The position numbers and the translations under genes are program-made. Below, in pieces: positions 1-11,726 of a stretch of DNA of 64,000 bases; the stretch's first letter is position 1, and each line of letters opens with the position of its first letter. The notes under the pieces are model-generated. The model was not told where the DNA came from and did no database searches. It saw only the letters and a list, made by a program, of their open reading frames with translations. The stretch lies in the NCBI GenBank assembly GCA_035222895.1, contig JAVYIG010000868.1, forward strand, positions 1 to 64,000, given 5' to 3'. The DNA comes from Strongylocentrotus droebachiensis (Eukaryota; Echinodermata; Echinoidea; Camarodonta; Strongylocentrotidae).

Positions 1-45
1 CTTTCTTTTTTCTCAAAAGGAAGCATAACAACCATCATTTAACAC

Positions 46-258
46 ATGTTAATGAAGATAAATCAGGTGCGAGGGCCTGTGATGATGATGAATATAATGA
101 TAATGACGATGGCGGTGATGACAATGGTAAAGATAGTTTCTGATGATTATGATAGTGATGATGATGAAGGTCATGATGACGATGATGATATTCATGATAA
201 TGACATTGATGGTGATGATGATGATGAAGATGATAATGATAGCAATGACGATGATTAG
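46..258. repeat. (GAT)n-type imperfect triplet repeat
   Basis: About 210 bases of imperfect GAT/GATGAC triplets. All frames across it give low-complexity Met/Asp/Ile strings, so the open frames here are artefacts of the repeat. Confidence 0.9.
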
Positions 259-953
259 CTTTTTCTCTTTTACTCATCACGAAAGCCCACAAGAAAAAGG
301 AATACATCTGTACAATCCAACATCTTATTATTGAGTTTGACATAAGATTTAAATATCTTACGTAATTTGAAGTTCAATACCATTTTCGCCGTTAACAAAA
401 AAACGAGTGTGTCCTGGCGGTTTAACCTTAGTAAAGTAGCCGCTAAGTTTCTACATCGATATTCTTTTTCGCTTTTTTGGTTGTTCTTGCAATATTAGTT
501 TAGCATAATTTAACATCTAGTCTGAATGGTTCCACTTTACACAGGAGTATCGATAATGATTATAGTATGTTTTCATTCTAAATAAAACGGTCACACCCAA
601 GAAACGACACCAGATCGACAACACACTGAAACAATTAATGCATCTCCCTCATTGGCCAAGGAATCGTACGGTTTTGAAGTCAGTTTGGAATTGGTTTGGC
701 GGGTGTGACTCGGGCCATACATGTAAGATGTCTATTGTAGCTATAATCTTGGATTCTGGTCATGGAATTCCATTTTGAGCGAAAGTGGTCCGGGTAATTT
801 TGCCTTGTTTATAACACGGTAAATGGACTGTACAGACCGGCTTAATGTAAACAGACAGACGAGAACTGGCTGGAAATTAAATTCATTGAAATATCTATAC
901 CCTCATGACACTGCGTGTTATACACGTGAGTAGAGACGATTTTATTATCTTTT
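259..953. other. Unique AT-rich intergenic DNA
   Basis: No coding frame, splice-bounded exon or recognisable repeat is seen here. Confidence 0.6.
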
Positions 954-954
954 A

Positions 955-1187
955 ATAATGATAATGATAATAATGATAAGAAAAAAAAGTTTGTTGACCC
1001 AAGGATGCCTCATCCTGGAGACCCTGCCATTATTATTACCCGAGCGATTGCCAGGTACCATTTACACCTGGGTGGGAGAGTGGCAAATGGAATTCATGTC
1101 TTGCCAAAAGATTTAGTGCATGGCTAAGACTCGAACCGTCAACCTATGGATTGAGAGTCAATTGAATGAACCACTATGCCACGGCAT
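955..1187 (-). mobile_element. tRNA-derived SINE, minus strand
   Basis: Read on the minus strand, 1187-1122 looks like a tRNA head: an A-box-like stretch (GTGGCATAGTGGTT) and a B-box-like stretch (GGTTCGAGTCT) at tRNA spacing. The body lies at 985-1120 and contains the blocks GCCAGGTACC and ACACCTGGGT. It ends in a TAATGA-rich simple tail at 954-985. The same body and head order recurs at 38271-38516, so this is a dispersed family. It is degenerate and not a functional tRNA. Confidence 0.7.
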
Positions 1188-1568
1188 CTCTGCTATATTA
1201 TATTTTAGGAATCTTTTTTTTTCTCTCTCTCTTTTCTTTCACAGAACTCGTTTGGTAGAAAACAGTAACTGGTTACTGATAACAATGGTGCGATCAATTG
1301 CGCATAATAATGCGAAATTCTAGAACAGGAATATTGAAATAAAGATTATGATTTCAATATTAATGTTAATAACCACGAAAATGACATTCACCTTTCGTCT
1401 CAATGGGAAGTATAAAATATAGTGGTCTTATGATAACATGCATATAACAAAGAAGAATGAATAAGATATCTAAATTTTGATTTACGTTCGAGCAGTGGAT
1501 AGAATTGAATTGCTCAACTTTAAAAAAAATATTTATCATCCTGTATAAGGCTGTCCCGCCCCTCATTT

Positions 1569-1612
<44 letters not shown>

Positions 1613-2590
1613 ATATATATCTCTCTTTCTCTCCCTGCCTTACTGTCTCTTTTCTCTCCATGTTCACATCACACTGACGGCTTGTAATATGATCAGAATA
1701 ACCGAATTAAAATGATCAAATAATTGCAGATGTTAGCGCTCAGAATCAAAATATGTGGTCTCTCTATCTACAAATTAAATAATATTTAAAATCAAAAGAA
1801 CTTACTCATCGCTTGGTAGTCGATCTTTGTTCTGTACTCGAGCCATGTTGCTGTTCTTTTATTAACTTATCCGCTCCCGAGTCTGCAACCAAGCATCTGT
1901 TTCTAGCTACACAGGGAACTTTCCAGCACTCGAAGTCCTTAGAAAAGCGAAGAGAAGAGCGAACTCGAGGTAAAACTAAACGTTGTTGTTGTCGGTATAT
2001 TTTGAGGGTGTCAGTGAAATAAGCTGCAAGTGTCAAACGGAAGGACCATGAAGAATCCAGATTCAGAACCAGAAGTATGTTGCGTAATTTAAACAATCAT
2101 TGTTTCCTCAATGGTAGGCTGTTGTAATGTATTATTTGTGGGGGATACGTTAACAGCCCGCGACCACACTGAAGCGGAAACTGGTAGGCAACTGAAGGGA
2201 TGTTGGGAGAAGGGATTATTAAAAGCATTGGATGCGATGCAGTGGTGAGTTACGTACGCGGCTATACGTTGAAGAGACCCTGCATTGTGCGTCGGTATGT
2301 GAAAGTGTGTGAAGGTATACGAGAGGGAAGGAGGGAGGGGTGTGATCTGATGGGAGTTGCAAGGGACAAAATCTGCCGCAATAAGGTAGTTTTAAAGGTA
2401 AAGACCAGTATTGGAAAAGCCCCAATTTCAAAAAATGAAATGGAAGCTCTATTACCAATTATGTGAAAGAATATGTTTTGAATAAAACATGATGATAACA
2501 ATTATGCCGGGAAACCGCCTACTAATTGATATATTTGGCGAATAAGTTTATCTATTGGTGTGTGAGAGATAAAAACGCACGTGTCGCGCA
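1188..2590. other. Intergenic DNA with CT microsatellite
   Basis: Contains a (CT)n tract at about 1570-1640. The rest shows no gene or repeat I recognise. Short open frames here have no domain, splice signal or codon pattern to support them. Confidence 0.5.
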
Positions 2591-2594
2591 CGTG

Positions 2595-2795
2595 TGCGTA
2601 GTCCCATATACATCTTTCTGTGTACAGTGCTTGTAACTTTATGAAGACTGGGCCAAATTTCTTATCATTTCGATGATTCCAGAACCTTGCAGTACATCTA
2701 TGCTAGATGATCAACCTTTTCTGATCGAATTCACAACGTTTCTTTCACAATGCAATCGCATGACCATAACTGGTCTTTATTTTTAAGATGGAGGA
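2595..2795 (+). repeat. Dispersed repeat, family R1 (single arm)
   Basis: Shares an ordered series of blocks with 14917-15085, 39938-40095 and, inverted, 15690-15885: GTAGTCCCATA, TTCTGTGTACAGTGC, CCAGAACCTTGCAGT, GATCAAC and TTTCTTTCACAATGCAA. Probably one end of a DNA transposon, because 14917-15885 carries two such arms facing each other. Confidence 0.7.
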
Positions 2796-3289
2796 CTAGA
2801 ATTTGGGTTAATTATTGTGAGAATCGGAATTAGGAAGAAGGTGATTTGACCAAGGGAATTCTAAATGTCTAACCTAAAAAGGGGAAGATGATAAAAAGCC
2901 TTTAAGATGAGGATCTTTAAAGGTTAAAAGTGCTTCGACATCTAACTTGGATCTTTCGCAATTACCACCTCCTGCAAAAGCGATTATGGAAGAGCTATTA
3001 ATTTGACCGGATAATTTTTTCGCTTGACATCTTTTATTTTGACGGATAATTTCACACTGCGCAGATGACTAGACAAGCGGAGACTCATATATAAGCATGT
3101 TATGATGTATGTGTTTGGTAATTGGAAGAAGAAGATCGAGGATACTTCAACAAGCAATGTACAATGCGTTAATAGGGGATTGAAAGGGAGATAATGGTAG
3201 CATCTGAAAATTGAATTATTAAGCGAGAAGAGAGAGGGAAAGAAAAGAAAATTGAGAGAAATAAGAACATAGATGACATTTGATATTGC

Positions 3290-3420
3290 TGCTGGTGATC
3301 ATGATAATGACGATGCTGAACATGGAGAGGAGGAAGATGAGGAAATGATTATGATGGTGATAAAGATGGTGGTGGTGGTGGTGGTAGTGGTGATGGTGGT
3401 GGTGGTGGTGGTGTTAACTT
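3290..3420. repeat. (GAT)n then (GGT)n triplet repeat
   Basis: Imperfect GAT triplets grade into about 50 bases of GGT/GGTGAT at 3365-3413. Low complexity, no gene. Confidence 0.9.
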
Positions 3421-4285
3421 TAATTATCTTCATAAATAGTTTGCTTTTGATTTGAAGGATCTTCGCCTGTTTCAAGGCCTTGACAAACATTAAGTAACCG
3501 TAAGCGCACAAAATTAATACATTTTATTTTGTTTTGCTGCAGAAAAATCATATTACATGTATTTTCGAATTTTCTTTCAGACGAGATTGCAGAACCCACA
3601 GCTCCATTATGTCCATATACTGAACTATTTGAAAATGATACCACAGCCATTATGTTCTCGGTTGGTTGGTCATCCCATCTGTTCACTAAAATAATGTTTG
3701 GCTGAACTTGAAGAATCGTACTAATTATACATTTTAGACTTGGCGGTTATAGATTCAGGGGGCAATTTTTTTATGTTAAAATCTATAGCAGTTTAAATTG
3801 TATGTACGTGACTCTTACCAATATGCAATACTAAATTCATTAGACTTCTTTGTCATTTGGTTTTTTTGTAATCAAAATAATCTTAAACAATTTGTGTTTC
3901 AAAAATTGACAGTTCCAGACGACCATGACTCATATTTTCCGTTGAAATTCTTTGCAACTGTGATATAGTAAATTATGGTGTATTTTTGTGATATATTGCA
4001 AGTTTCGTAACAGCGTGACATAATATGTAGTTCTCGCGGTGACAATGTTCTATAACCAAATTTTCCTCTGCCCTAGTAAGAGTTTTGCTGTACGCTACAA
4101 CGAAATAATTTTCTTGGTCTTCCTCCTTTTATAATTATTTTTTTTTCCCTTTTCTGTAAAGTCCTTGCCTTTTAAAGACCTTCCTTTTATCGTTATATCG
4201 CGGTGAGCTACAATGGAAAAGGTCAAAACATACAAGGCTTTGATCGTAGTAGAAAATACGGCTGCATTCAGTAACGTTTGTTGTT

Positions 4286-4330
4286 GTTCTTCTTCTTCTT
4301 CTTCGTCCTCGTCTTCTTTCTTTCTCTCTC

Positions 4331-4371
<41 letters not shown>

Positions 4372-4372
4372 G
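4286..4372. repeat. (CTT)n then (CT)n microsatellite
   Basis: Pyrimidine-only tract: TCT triplets followed by about 20 CT units. Open frames over it encode only Ser/Leu or Arg/Glu runs. Confidence 0.95.
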
Positions 4373-5062
4373 ATTTGATGAACCGGTCCATTTCCAACTG
4401 GTAATTGATAATGAATTGGAACAATCTGCTGCACTTTTCCTTCCGATCATTTCCGGATTACCTAGCTTCAATCAAGACTTTAAGTGCTGCTGAAATAGCT
4501 TGAGTGAAAATGAGGGCAGCTCAGAGGCGTATCCAGGGCTTGATTATGAGAGGAGGGGCGGATTACGTCGCTCCCCAGCGGAAAGGGAGAAAGAGTTTGG
4601 ACAGCCTCGCATTTACTAGAACTATGATAAAACTATGATAATAGATGGGGGAAAAGATATGCAATTAACAAATAGAAACATATTATAATTTTCTTATATT
4701 CAAGCAGTGATTTCAAAAGGCCTTGCCTACGCCTTGTTGTGACTTTTTTTCTTTCGTTTTAGTATTGCACATCGTTCGTCTTCTATGTCATGAATAATTA
4801 TCGGGCAAAACCAACTGATTACAAGGAATGTATAGGAGGGTCAACCCAATGTTTCATAACATTGGCGGAGGGAACCGCTTCCTAGATCATTGAACTCTAC
4901 AGGTCTATCCATTGTAACCAACTCCTGCGATAAGGTGTATAGTGATCACGTGATATTGGATGTGAGGGTTACTACACTTTCACGATAGATAAACAACAAC
5001 AAAAACATCCGCATTCGTCCGTACCTTAAAAAATCAGTTTAAGAGGGGCCTGCAAACACTCC

Positions 5063-5150
5063 TACCCCCCCCCCCCCCCCACACACACACACAATAAAAC
5101 TCTCTCTCTCTCTCCCCCCCCCCCCTCTCTCTCTCTCTCTCTCTATCTCA
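5063..5150. repeat. Compound C/AC/CT simple repeat
   Basis: Poly-C, (AC)n, (CT)n, poly-C and (CT)n follow one another. Further poly-C lies at 5215-5235. Confidence 0.95.
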
Positions 5151-5373
5151 GGTGCAGAAAAAGATAAATAAAAACGAGCCGTTGGAGTATGACAGGAATG
5201 GCTGCCCAACTCCCTCTCCCCCTCCCCCCCCCCCCAATCCTCCCCTCAATTATAATCTTCTTTGTTTCCCTCTGATTGTTCTTAGTTTTGTCACTTGTAT
5301 AATTACTTGTTGCCCCTTCCCCTTCTTTCCCAATTCCAAAATGGCACGTAAAATGGTATCCTTTTTTTGAATA

Positions 5374-5476
5374 ATTCGTCCTTGTTTTCACGAAGTGACG
5401 GTAGTGAGGAAAATCGTAACGCAAAGTGAATGCAATTTTTTTTCACTACCGTCACTTCGTGAAAACAGCGACGAAT
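5374..5476. repeat. 34-bp-arm inverted repeat (hairpin)
   Basis: Arms 5374-5407 and 5443-5476 are complementary, with one short internal mismatch block. Both hold the core CACGAAGTGACGGTAGTGA or its complement. The loop is about 35 bases. Looks like a small fold-back element. Confidence 0.85.
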
Positions 5477-5533
5477 TATATTGGCTTATTAGAGTGCGGG
5501 TCTCATCGAGCATCGAGCCACAGAGTTTGTTAA

Positions 5534-6102
5534 AGGGATAGTTGAGTTGAGTTGCAGAGGGCACTACACAAAATGATTTTTGTCTGTGTGTGTGTGTGTG
5601 AGATAATGAAAAATTGAGTGTCAAATTAGAAAGAACATACAATTTAAATGACAACATCATCAACATTGATCGAAATCGGTTCAGAGACGGAAATATCCAT
5701 AAATATAACGATTTCTAATATTTGTGGTGCTCCGAAAATATTCGATAATTTGAACCAGCCGTTGAAAAAACGAAAAAGCGCCTTTAAACGTTTTACAAAT
5801 GCCAATGCTGGTGTTGGCTTTTCGTTGGCTTTTTCGTGTTGGCTATAATACACACAACCAGCCGGCCCATGTATTGTTATTCTTAATTAATTAATTAATT
5901 ATCGGTCACCGTATTTTTTTTAAAGTAGAGCTGAAATGGTATGATCGTATAAGCTACATTTCACAAATGTTGGGGTCCAAAATTACCTTCATAGCAATTT
6001 TAGGTCCTAAAAGAGCACTAGAAATGTCATAAATAAGAATACGAGCAATAACCATGCCCTTTGAAGGCATTTGCGGTCTTAAAAAAGAACTCGACTATCC
6101 CT
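5534..6102. mobile_element. MITE with TTAA target duplication
   Basis: The ends AGGGATAGTTGAGTT (5534) and AACTCGACTATCCCT (ending 6102) are inverted copies with one mismatch. Each is flanked by TTAA (5530-5533, 6103-6106). The interior is non-coding. A TTAA duplication is typical of piggyBac and Kolobok superfamilies; which applies cannot be told from a non-autonomous copy. Confidence 0.75.
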
Positions 6103-6106
6103 TTAA

Positions 6107-8060
6107 ACTACTTTTAAATATCTAATAGCAAAATCGTATAGTCCTGATAAACGATCTCAATCACTAAACATGTTAAAGGAAGTACTTTTTTTGTAATCGT
6201 TCGCAGATCATGTTAAATAAATAAGCACATGCTTCCCTAACGGAGATTTCCGGTTTGATATGCCTTTCAATACGTATCTTCCTTTGGCATAAATCACACC
6301 TCAGTTACTGTAGAAATCCAAATTCAGATATGCTAAGATTTTAACCCTTATAAATCTTTAGCGGATTTATTCAAGGATTTAATGGACCTGGGGTTTATGT
6401 ACGATTTAATCTTGTATACATCGACCGAGTGGAATTCAGCAAAAGTCTTACGATAAGAAGATTAAAATGAATACTATAAACACAAAAAGATAAGTTGACG
6501 TCTGGGGCTTTATTTTTCATTTGTCAAAAGTCGTTGGATTTTTTTTTTATAAATTCTATGTAGGGGGAGTCGTTGGGCATGTTTTGTTTAATTCGGGGAG
6601 GGGGTTAGAATCGGACTTTACATTTTTTTTTTCCCGACATGTTTAGTGTGATAATGATGAATTAAATCGAATATAATCGTTGTGCTGATTAAGAACATAC
6701 TTTCAGAATTGAAAAAGACTGAAACAACTTGAATTTACGAAATGCAAAATAGTTACCGTTAAAATACAATATATAAAACATTGATTTGATAAAATACAGT
6801 AATATACAGAATAGGAAAATAATTTCACATTAAACCAACAGTGAAATGAAAAAGTTAGAAGGAATAAATAATTAAGTAAGAGTATAAAGAAGAGAATCCC
6901 TATACAAAAATTAATGACATGGCCTGTTTTAGGATGGACAATTACATGTAACCTTTGGCTATGTTAATGGAAACGTAATTCTATTCACGGCTGAATATTT
7001 CATAATCGTAATATCAAAGGCATTAAAGAAGTTGCGCTGCAATGCAGTAAAAGTAGGTCATTGCAAAATCAATAATGTCAGAGATTTTAATAGCATACGA
7101 GAGAATTTGCGAGAATCGGAAACAACATTGGAATGCCAAAGTGCCACTTCTGACAAATGTCACACTGTTCATCTCTACTCAATAGTAACGTAGGCACAAT
7201 AATTCTTGTTGTCCATGTTTGTGGAGTAGTGTCATCGTTTGACCTTTCTTCTCGATTTCTCGAAAAGAGAACTCATTTGGACGTATTGATTGAATGAAAG
7301 GAATTGGAAATGATGAGATATATCCTATGGCTTCATCGAGCATGATACGATTATGTGTGATATGTGTGTAGCGAAGCTCGAGTAATGAAATTAGACGAAA
7401 TACATGAAAACAACTTCACCCTTTCTGACATTTAGACTACGAGAGCGTTCACATTTTCTTCATATTGTTTTCCTCTCTTGTCTATTTATAAGTGCTACTC
7501 TTGGAAATATGGTGGTATATATAATAAGAAGATCGATAATATCTCGGTTGGAACTGCGGCAATGAAACAATGATCAGCTTGACGCAATCGCATAATATTC
7601 GGGTCAAGTTCACATTCTAAAAATATAATTATTATTTTTATTTTTATGAAGGAATTTTTTTTGTTGATTGTATTGCTCGGTTTGTTGTTGTTGTTGCTGA
7701 TGCTGATTTCTTTTGTTGTTGTTGTTGTTGTCGTTTATTGCTTGTATATGTTGGGGAGTTAGTTATTGTTGGGGAATTTACAGGCTATTTATAATGCTTG
7801 TCGGCAAGCTTGGTCTGAAAACGAATGAAGAAAGCATCTTTTACTTTCGATTGTTTTTCTTCTTTAATTTTGTATAGTGCATCATCAATTCCCTAATTTG
7901 ATGTACACAAAAACTGGCGATGGGATGGATGCTTTGTATCATCACGCTAATGGCGAAGGAGGGGGGGGGGGGCAAACAGCCTGAACTGCTCCCTTCCCTC
8001 GAAACCAAGTTGGTATACCATAACACAACAAAATATTCCCCACTTACCGTGTAATTTTCC
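6107..8060. other. AT-rich intergenic DNA
   Basis: No supported gene. Contains a (TTG)n patch at about 7680-7735 and a poly-G run at about 7963-7972. Confidence 0.55.
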
Positions 8061-8068
8061 GAAATTGA

Positions 8069-8113
8069 GCCCCCCCCCCCCCCTTCCCATACAAAATCTT
8101 GTATCCGCCCCTG
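8069..8113 (-). mobile_element. Solo hAT-like terminal fragment
   Basis: Poly-C followed by a sequence ending TCCGCCCCTG, the inverse of the CAGGGGCGG terminus of the complete hAT-type MITE at 12793-13082. No partner end or 8-bp duplication was found, so this is a fragment. Confidence 0.5.
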
Positions 8114-8462
8114 TATGGAGCGGTGACGTTCTGCTCTATTTCGCTGAAGAACGGTGAATTCTTCAACTCTTTCTATCAATCTTTTTTCTTCAAAAAGATA
8201 GTAATTTGATCCCTTTTCTAGTTTTATAATAGGCTCGCTCACACGTCAGTGTTCGATACCTAAATAAATGCTTCTATGTGCTGGGGAATACCGGTTCGAA
8301 CGGTTTGCCGCCTCGGAACAATACCTCGTGCCATCGCGCAGATTTCCAGCTTTTCCCGATGCCTCATAATTTCTCAAGTAAACCCAGAAATGAGAAAGCC
8401 CTCTTGCCATGGGATTAAACAAACATTGGGAGCAATTGAAAGAAAACACTCTATTTTATTTG

Positions 8463-8476
8463 GTCACCATGGCAAC
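8463..8476. promoter_or_regulatory. RFX X-box-like site
   Basis: GTCACCATGGCAAC fits the RFX X-box consensus (two half sites around AT). No neighbouring exon could be identified, so a role in transcription is not shown. Confidence 0.35.
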
Positions 8477-8479
8477 AAA

Positions 8480-9755
8480 CAATTTAGCGGATTTCCCCCT
8501 CTCTCTCTCCTCTATGAAGCTGTGCGGCGAGGAAAATATTATTTGCCGAGACACACTTGTTACAGCTGTTGAAATAGAGTCGCCGTTTCCTTGGGGGAGA
8601 GAAGATTGAATTATTTTTCCAGATATGTTTTTGATGAGAGGGGAACTTTAACTTCCTAGAAAAGAACGCAATTAATTAATTGCAATGCTTCCTTTGTCTT
8701 ATGAAAAAGCCTAAACTATATTTTCGACGTATTTTGTCCATTTCCGCAATAAGTTTTATAACATTAGAATTTCAGTATTCATGAATATTTCATATTTGTG
8801 TCCAACCCATGGTGAATCGCAGTCAACTCAACTACTGCATGAAAAAAATATAAAAGTACTTTGTCCTAATTTATTTTTAATTTAAATGTTTATGGTCTAA
8901 TCTCATCGGGGCTCTTCGGGTGTCTTTTTTTCTCGCTGGGGTGCTGAGGGTTAAGAGTTGAAATAATGCTGCACAGGTGGCAGATGCAGGATTCTCTATA
9001 TAGTGTGGAGGCATTTATCTGAAAATTCTCTAAGAAGAAAAAAAAAAGGTTCATTATTAGTCATCACAATTTGGGGCGTCTTTGACGGTCTTTCAGTCCA
9101 GAATTCTCCGACAAGAGAGGAAAAATGGTATTGTGTAGATCAATGGATATCAATGTGATCATTACCCTATATAAAACATGTTGTTGAGTCGTCAGCCTAG
9201 ATTTGCGATTGATAATGAGATAATTAACCCTGCAATAGCTCAATGGGCTGCTTTTTTCATCTCCGATCTCATATTCATTTCTTCCCTGAAAATACCACAG
9301 TGACATCGGAATGACATCGGGTATATGACCTCGATTGAATTAGAATAGAAAACCAAGCCGCTAGCGTTATTTTTTCTCGTACGAAGCACAAGAAAAGAGA
9401 ACACAATGCATTGTTTTCTTTCTTGCTTCTGAAATGCAGGTGCTCCTTTCAAATCTTCAAATTGACGTCTGCATTTGGTGCATTCCTCGTTTGGATATGG
9501 GGCACAATATTACTTGAGAAAACAGTGAATTTTCAGTGGAATAGCAGAAAACATGTACAGGCATGGAATAAGCCCTAAAGGAGTATTTTGAGAGCTTTTT
9601 ATAGACACGGATTCATCGATTTGAGTATGATAGACGTATTGTGATTTATGGAAAATGTGGATAGTAGGGCTTTGAGGTATGAAGTGCGAGGACGGAATGA
9701 AATTATAGCATAGGTATGTTTTATGTCATTTCATTGGGTCCTTGCACAACTTTGC
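8480..9755. other. Intergenic DNA
   Basis: Nothing recognised beyond short open frames without domain support. Confidence 0.5.
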
Positions 9756-9870
9756 AGTACCCCCCCCCCCCCACACACACACACACACGTATACATACAT
9801 CAAATGAAGAAAATATAACATGGAGAGTGGAAATGAAGAGGGGAATGGAATATGAAAAAGGGATTAGCCC

Positions 9871-10275
9871 GGCCGCGTCTTATTTTTTCGTACAACGGCG
9901 AGGCCAGATTCCAGTATGAACTCATTTTCATACATAACAAGCTATGAGAGCTTGCAAAGAGGTCACAAACAAGTCGACTTTGATTATTTGATGCTTTGCC
10001 TCACTATTTATAAAGGCAAAAAAACTAAATAAACTGAGATTTGAACCCTCACGTCAATTCCAAAGTGCTATTAGTAACACGCTGTCCTAACCGATTGAGC
10101 TGACGATGAGTTGATGCCAGGTTGATTTGTATAATTACTATCACCCTATTAGTCGCCCTACCGGATTCCACGTGCGCATGCGCTGGTTTCCTTTGCGATT
10201 GCGCATGCGCAGGTTTACCTCGGGAGCTCAATCTGGCCTCGCCGTGGTACGAAAAAATAAGACGCTAGCCGCCCA
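9871..10275. mobile_element. Inverted-repeat element with tRNA-like insert
   Basis: The ends at 9873-9911 and 10232-10272 are about 38-bp inverted copies sharing CGTCTTATTTTTTCGTAC and GGCGAGGCCAG. Between them lie a tRNA-Ile-like segment (minus) and two GCGCATGCGC palindromes (10173-10183, 10201-10210). No clear target duplication is visible. Probably a composite non-autonomous element. Confidence 0.6.
10033..10110 (-). pseudogene. Degenerate tRNA-Ile-like sequence
   Basis: On the minus strand it reads GTCAGCTCAATCGGTTAG (D arm/A box), then CTAATAG where the anticodon loop would be, then GGGTTCAAATCT (T arm/B box), as in tRNA-Ile(AAT). The acceptor stem does not pair and the anticodon arm is imperfect, so it is a relic or a SINE head, not a working tRNA. 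Confidence 0.5.
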
Positions 10276-10419
10276 CCCCATCCTTCCCATACCCTTCCCT
10301 AATTAATGACCGTGTTAGTTCGCATTTTATCCACTGTGCAAGACCACCCTCCCCAACTCGCCATGATGACCCCTACCCAACAATAGGGACTTTAAGATTT
10401 GCACGTCGACAGCTTTGAC

Positions 10420-10470
10420 TGCAACGTGTGACGTCATTTTAAGGCGCTGCGCATGCGTCACGTCGTCTCA
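10420..10470. promoter_or_regulatory. CRE plus NRF-1-like promoter-type cluster
   Basis: A full palindromic CRE (TGACGTCA, 10429-10436) lies 11 bases before an NRF-1-like TGCGCATGCG (10448-10457) and a further CGTCACGTCG. The surrounding 10.38-10.50 kb is locally CpG-rich. This looks like a core promoter, but I could not find a gene for it. Confidence 0.35.
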
Positions 10471-10544
10471 GTCGGCAATCGGGAATGCGTCAACCTTGAT
10501 TTTCCTAAATCTAGTACGGTACTAGTATGCCGCGTGCGCATACA

Positions 10545-10720
10545 ATATACAGTTCCTCAGGTAGACAAAGGAACATCCCTTCCCTGCTATTATGTAAAAA
10601 TGTGTAGACCAGGTGTCACATGCATATTCACCTGTTCTACACATTTTTACATAATAGCAGTGAAGGCCGGATGTTCTTTTGTCTACCACATTGTTGAGGG
10701 TAGAATGAGGAACTGTATAT
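10545..10720. repeat. Long near-perfect hairpin (MITE-like)
   Basis: Three nested complementary blocks: 10545-10559 with 10706-10720, 10561-10578 with 10669-10686, and 10584-10615 with 10629-10660. The innermost has 32-base arms with only a few mismatches and a 13-base loop. Probably a small transposon; a precursor-miRNA-like fold is the alternative. Confidence 0.85.
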
Positions 10721-10724
10721 GTTG

Positions 10725-11220
10725 CCCTCTTTCTGTGTCTGTCATGTTCATAGTGTTACTTCCTGCATGCATGTATTATCGTCGAGTGCAATCTAGAAGA
10801 TAAGCCAGTTCACGGTTGCAGTCTGAGCATGAGCAGATAAAGGTCATTGCAGAACAAATTGTGAAATACACGGAGACAAATTACTGGATACGTGCTCATG
10901 AAAGTTATGTAATCATTATTCATTTATGCACTCCATGATACGCAGGTGGAAGTATTCTTTGAAAAGGGGAAACAAAGGCTATTTATGGAGCACCTCCATC
11001 GCTGTAGGAGTGATTATTTTAAAATGTACAAAGTGGGACCTCTTCATGTTTGAAGATCTGTGGATATTCGGGGTCATTGCAGTAATATGCTAACCGTGAA
11101 CATGGACAGTTGAGTACGTTGACACGCATGATCAGTCGGCGTTCGTCGTGTTCTCGTCCACTCAATCTAAAAGTCCCTAATATGAAGACTCACGCTACGC
11201 CTAGCAGGGAAGACGAGAAC
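10725..11220. other. Intergenic DNA
   Basis: No recognised feature. Confidence 0.5.
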
Positions 11221-11225
11221 ATTAA

Positions 11226-11722
11226 AGGTAGTACAAAGTTTGGGAAATTTTGAAAATTGAGTGGATAGTGATTCTTTACAATTTTGATACATGTGGATGC
11301 CCCTGTGGAGGTTATAAGCACTGGGAAATGTAGCCCCTAAAACTCTTCTGCTTTCGAGAAAAGTTGAGTATAAAAATTTACCGGTGCTCCCGGTAAATTT
11401 TAATGAATTTCAAATAGCGCCTACGGCCGTATGGTAGCTGCGACCATGAAAATCTTAAAATATGTAGTTGTGATATATAATTTCCAAACTGGAATAGCTA
11501 ATCGGTCGAAATTATTTTTAAAATTTTTTTTTTATAGCTTAATTAATATCTTGACCTTGAGAGGGAGCTTTACAACATAAAGGTTTTATTATTTACCAAT
11601 TTCATAACTTTAGACTCGATTTCAACCGCGACAACGATCACTGAGTATTGTAGGATCGCATATGCTTCCAATGTGTTCATTTGAACCAAATTCATGATCC
11701 ATACCAAAACTTTGTATTACCT
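11226..11722. mobile_element. MITE with TTAA target duplication
   Basis: The ends AGGTAGTACAAAGTTT and AAACTTTGTATTACCT are inverted copies with one mismatch, flanked by TTAA (11222-11225, 11723-11726). Length 497 bp, interior non-coding. Its AGGTA end resembles the elements at 13916-14754 but the families differ after the first bases. Confidence 0.75.
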
Positions 11723-11726
11723 TTAA

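Noticed and set aside
35-343. Open frames of 60-100 codons on both strands
   Set aside because: They are translations of the GAT triplet repeat (His, Met or Asp runs), not genes.
7841-8242. 133-codon minus-strand frame with IQGRIQDFVWEGGGG
   Set aside because: That peptide is the translation of a hAT-type terminal repeat with poly-G, common as a false prediction.
10033-10110. Functional tRNA-Ile gene
   Set aside because: The acceptor stem does not pair and the anticodon arm is faulty.
10453-10803. 116-codon open frame downstream of the CRE/NRF-1 cluster
   Set aside because: It runs through the long hairpin at 10545-10720, so its sequence is dictated by a repeat; no domain seen.
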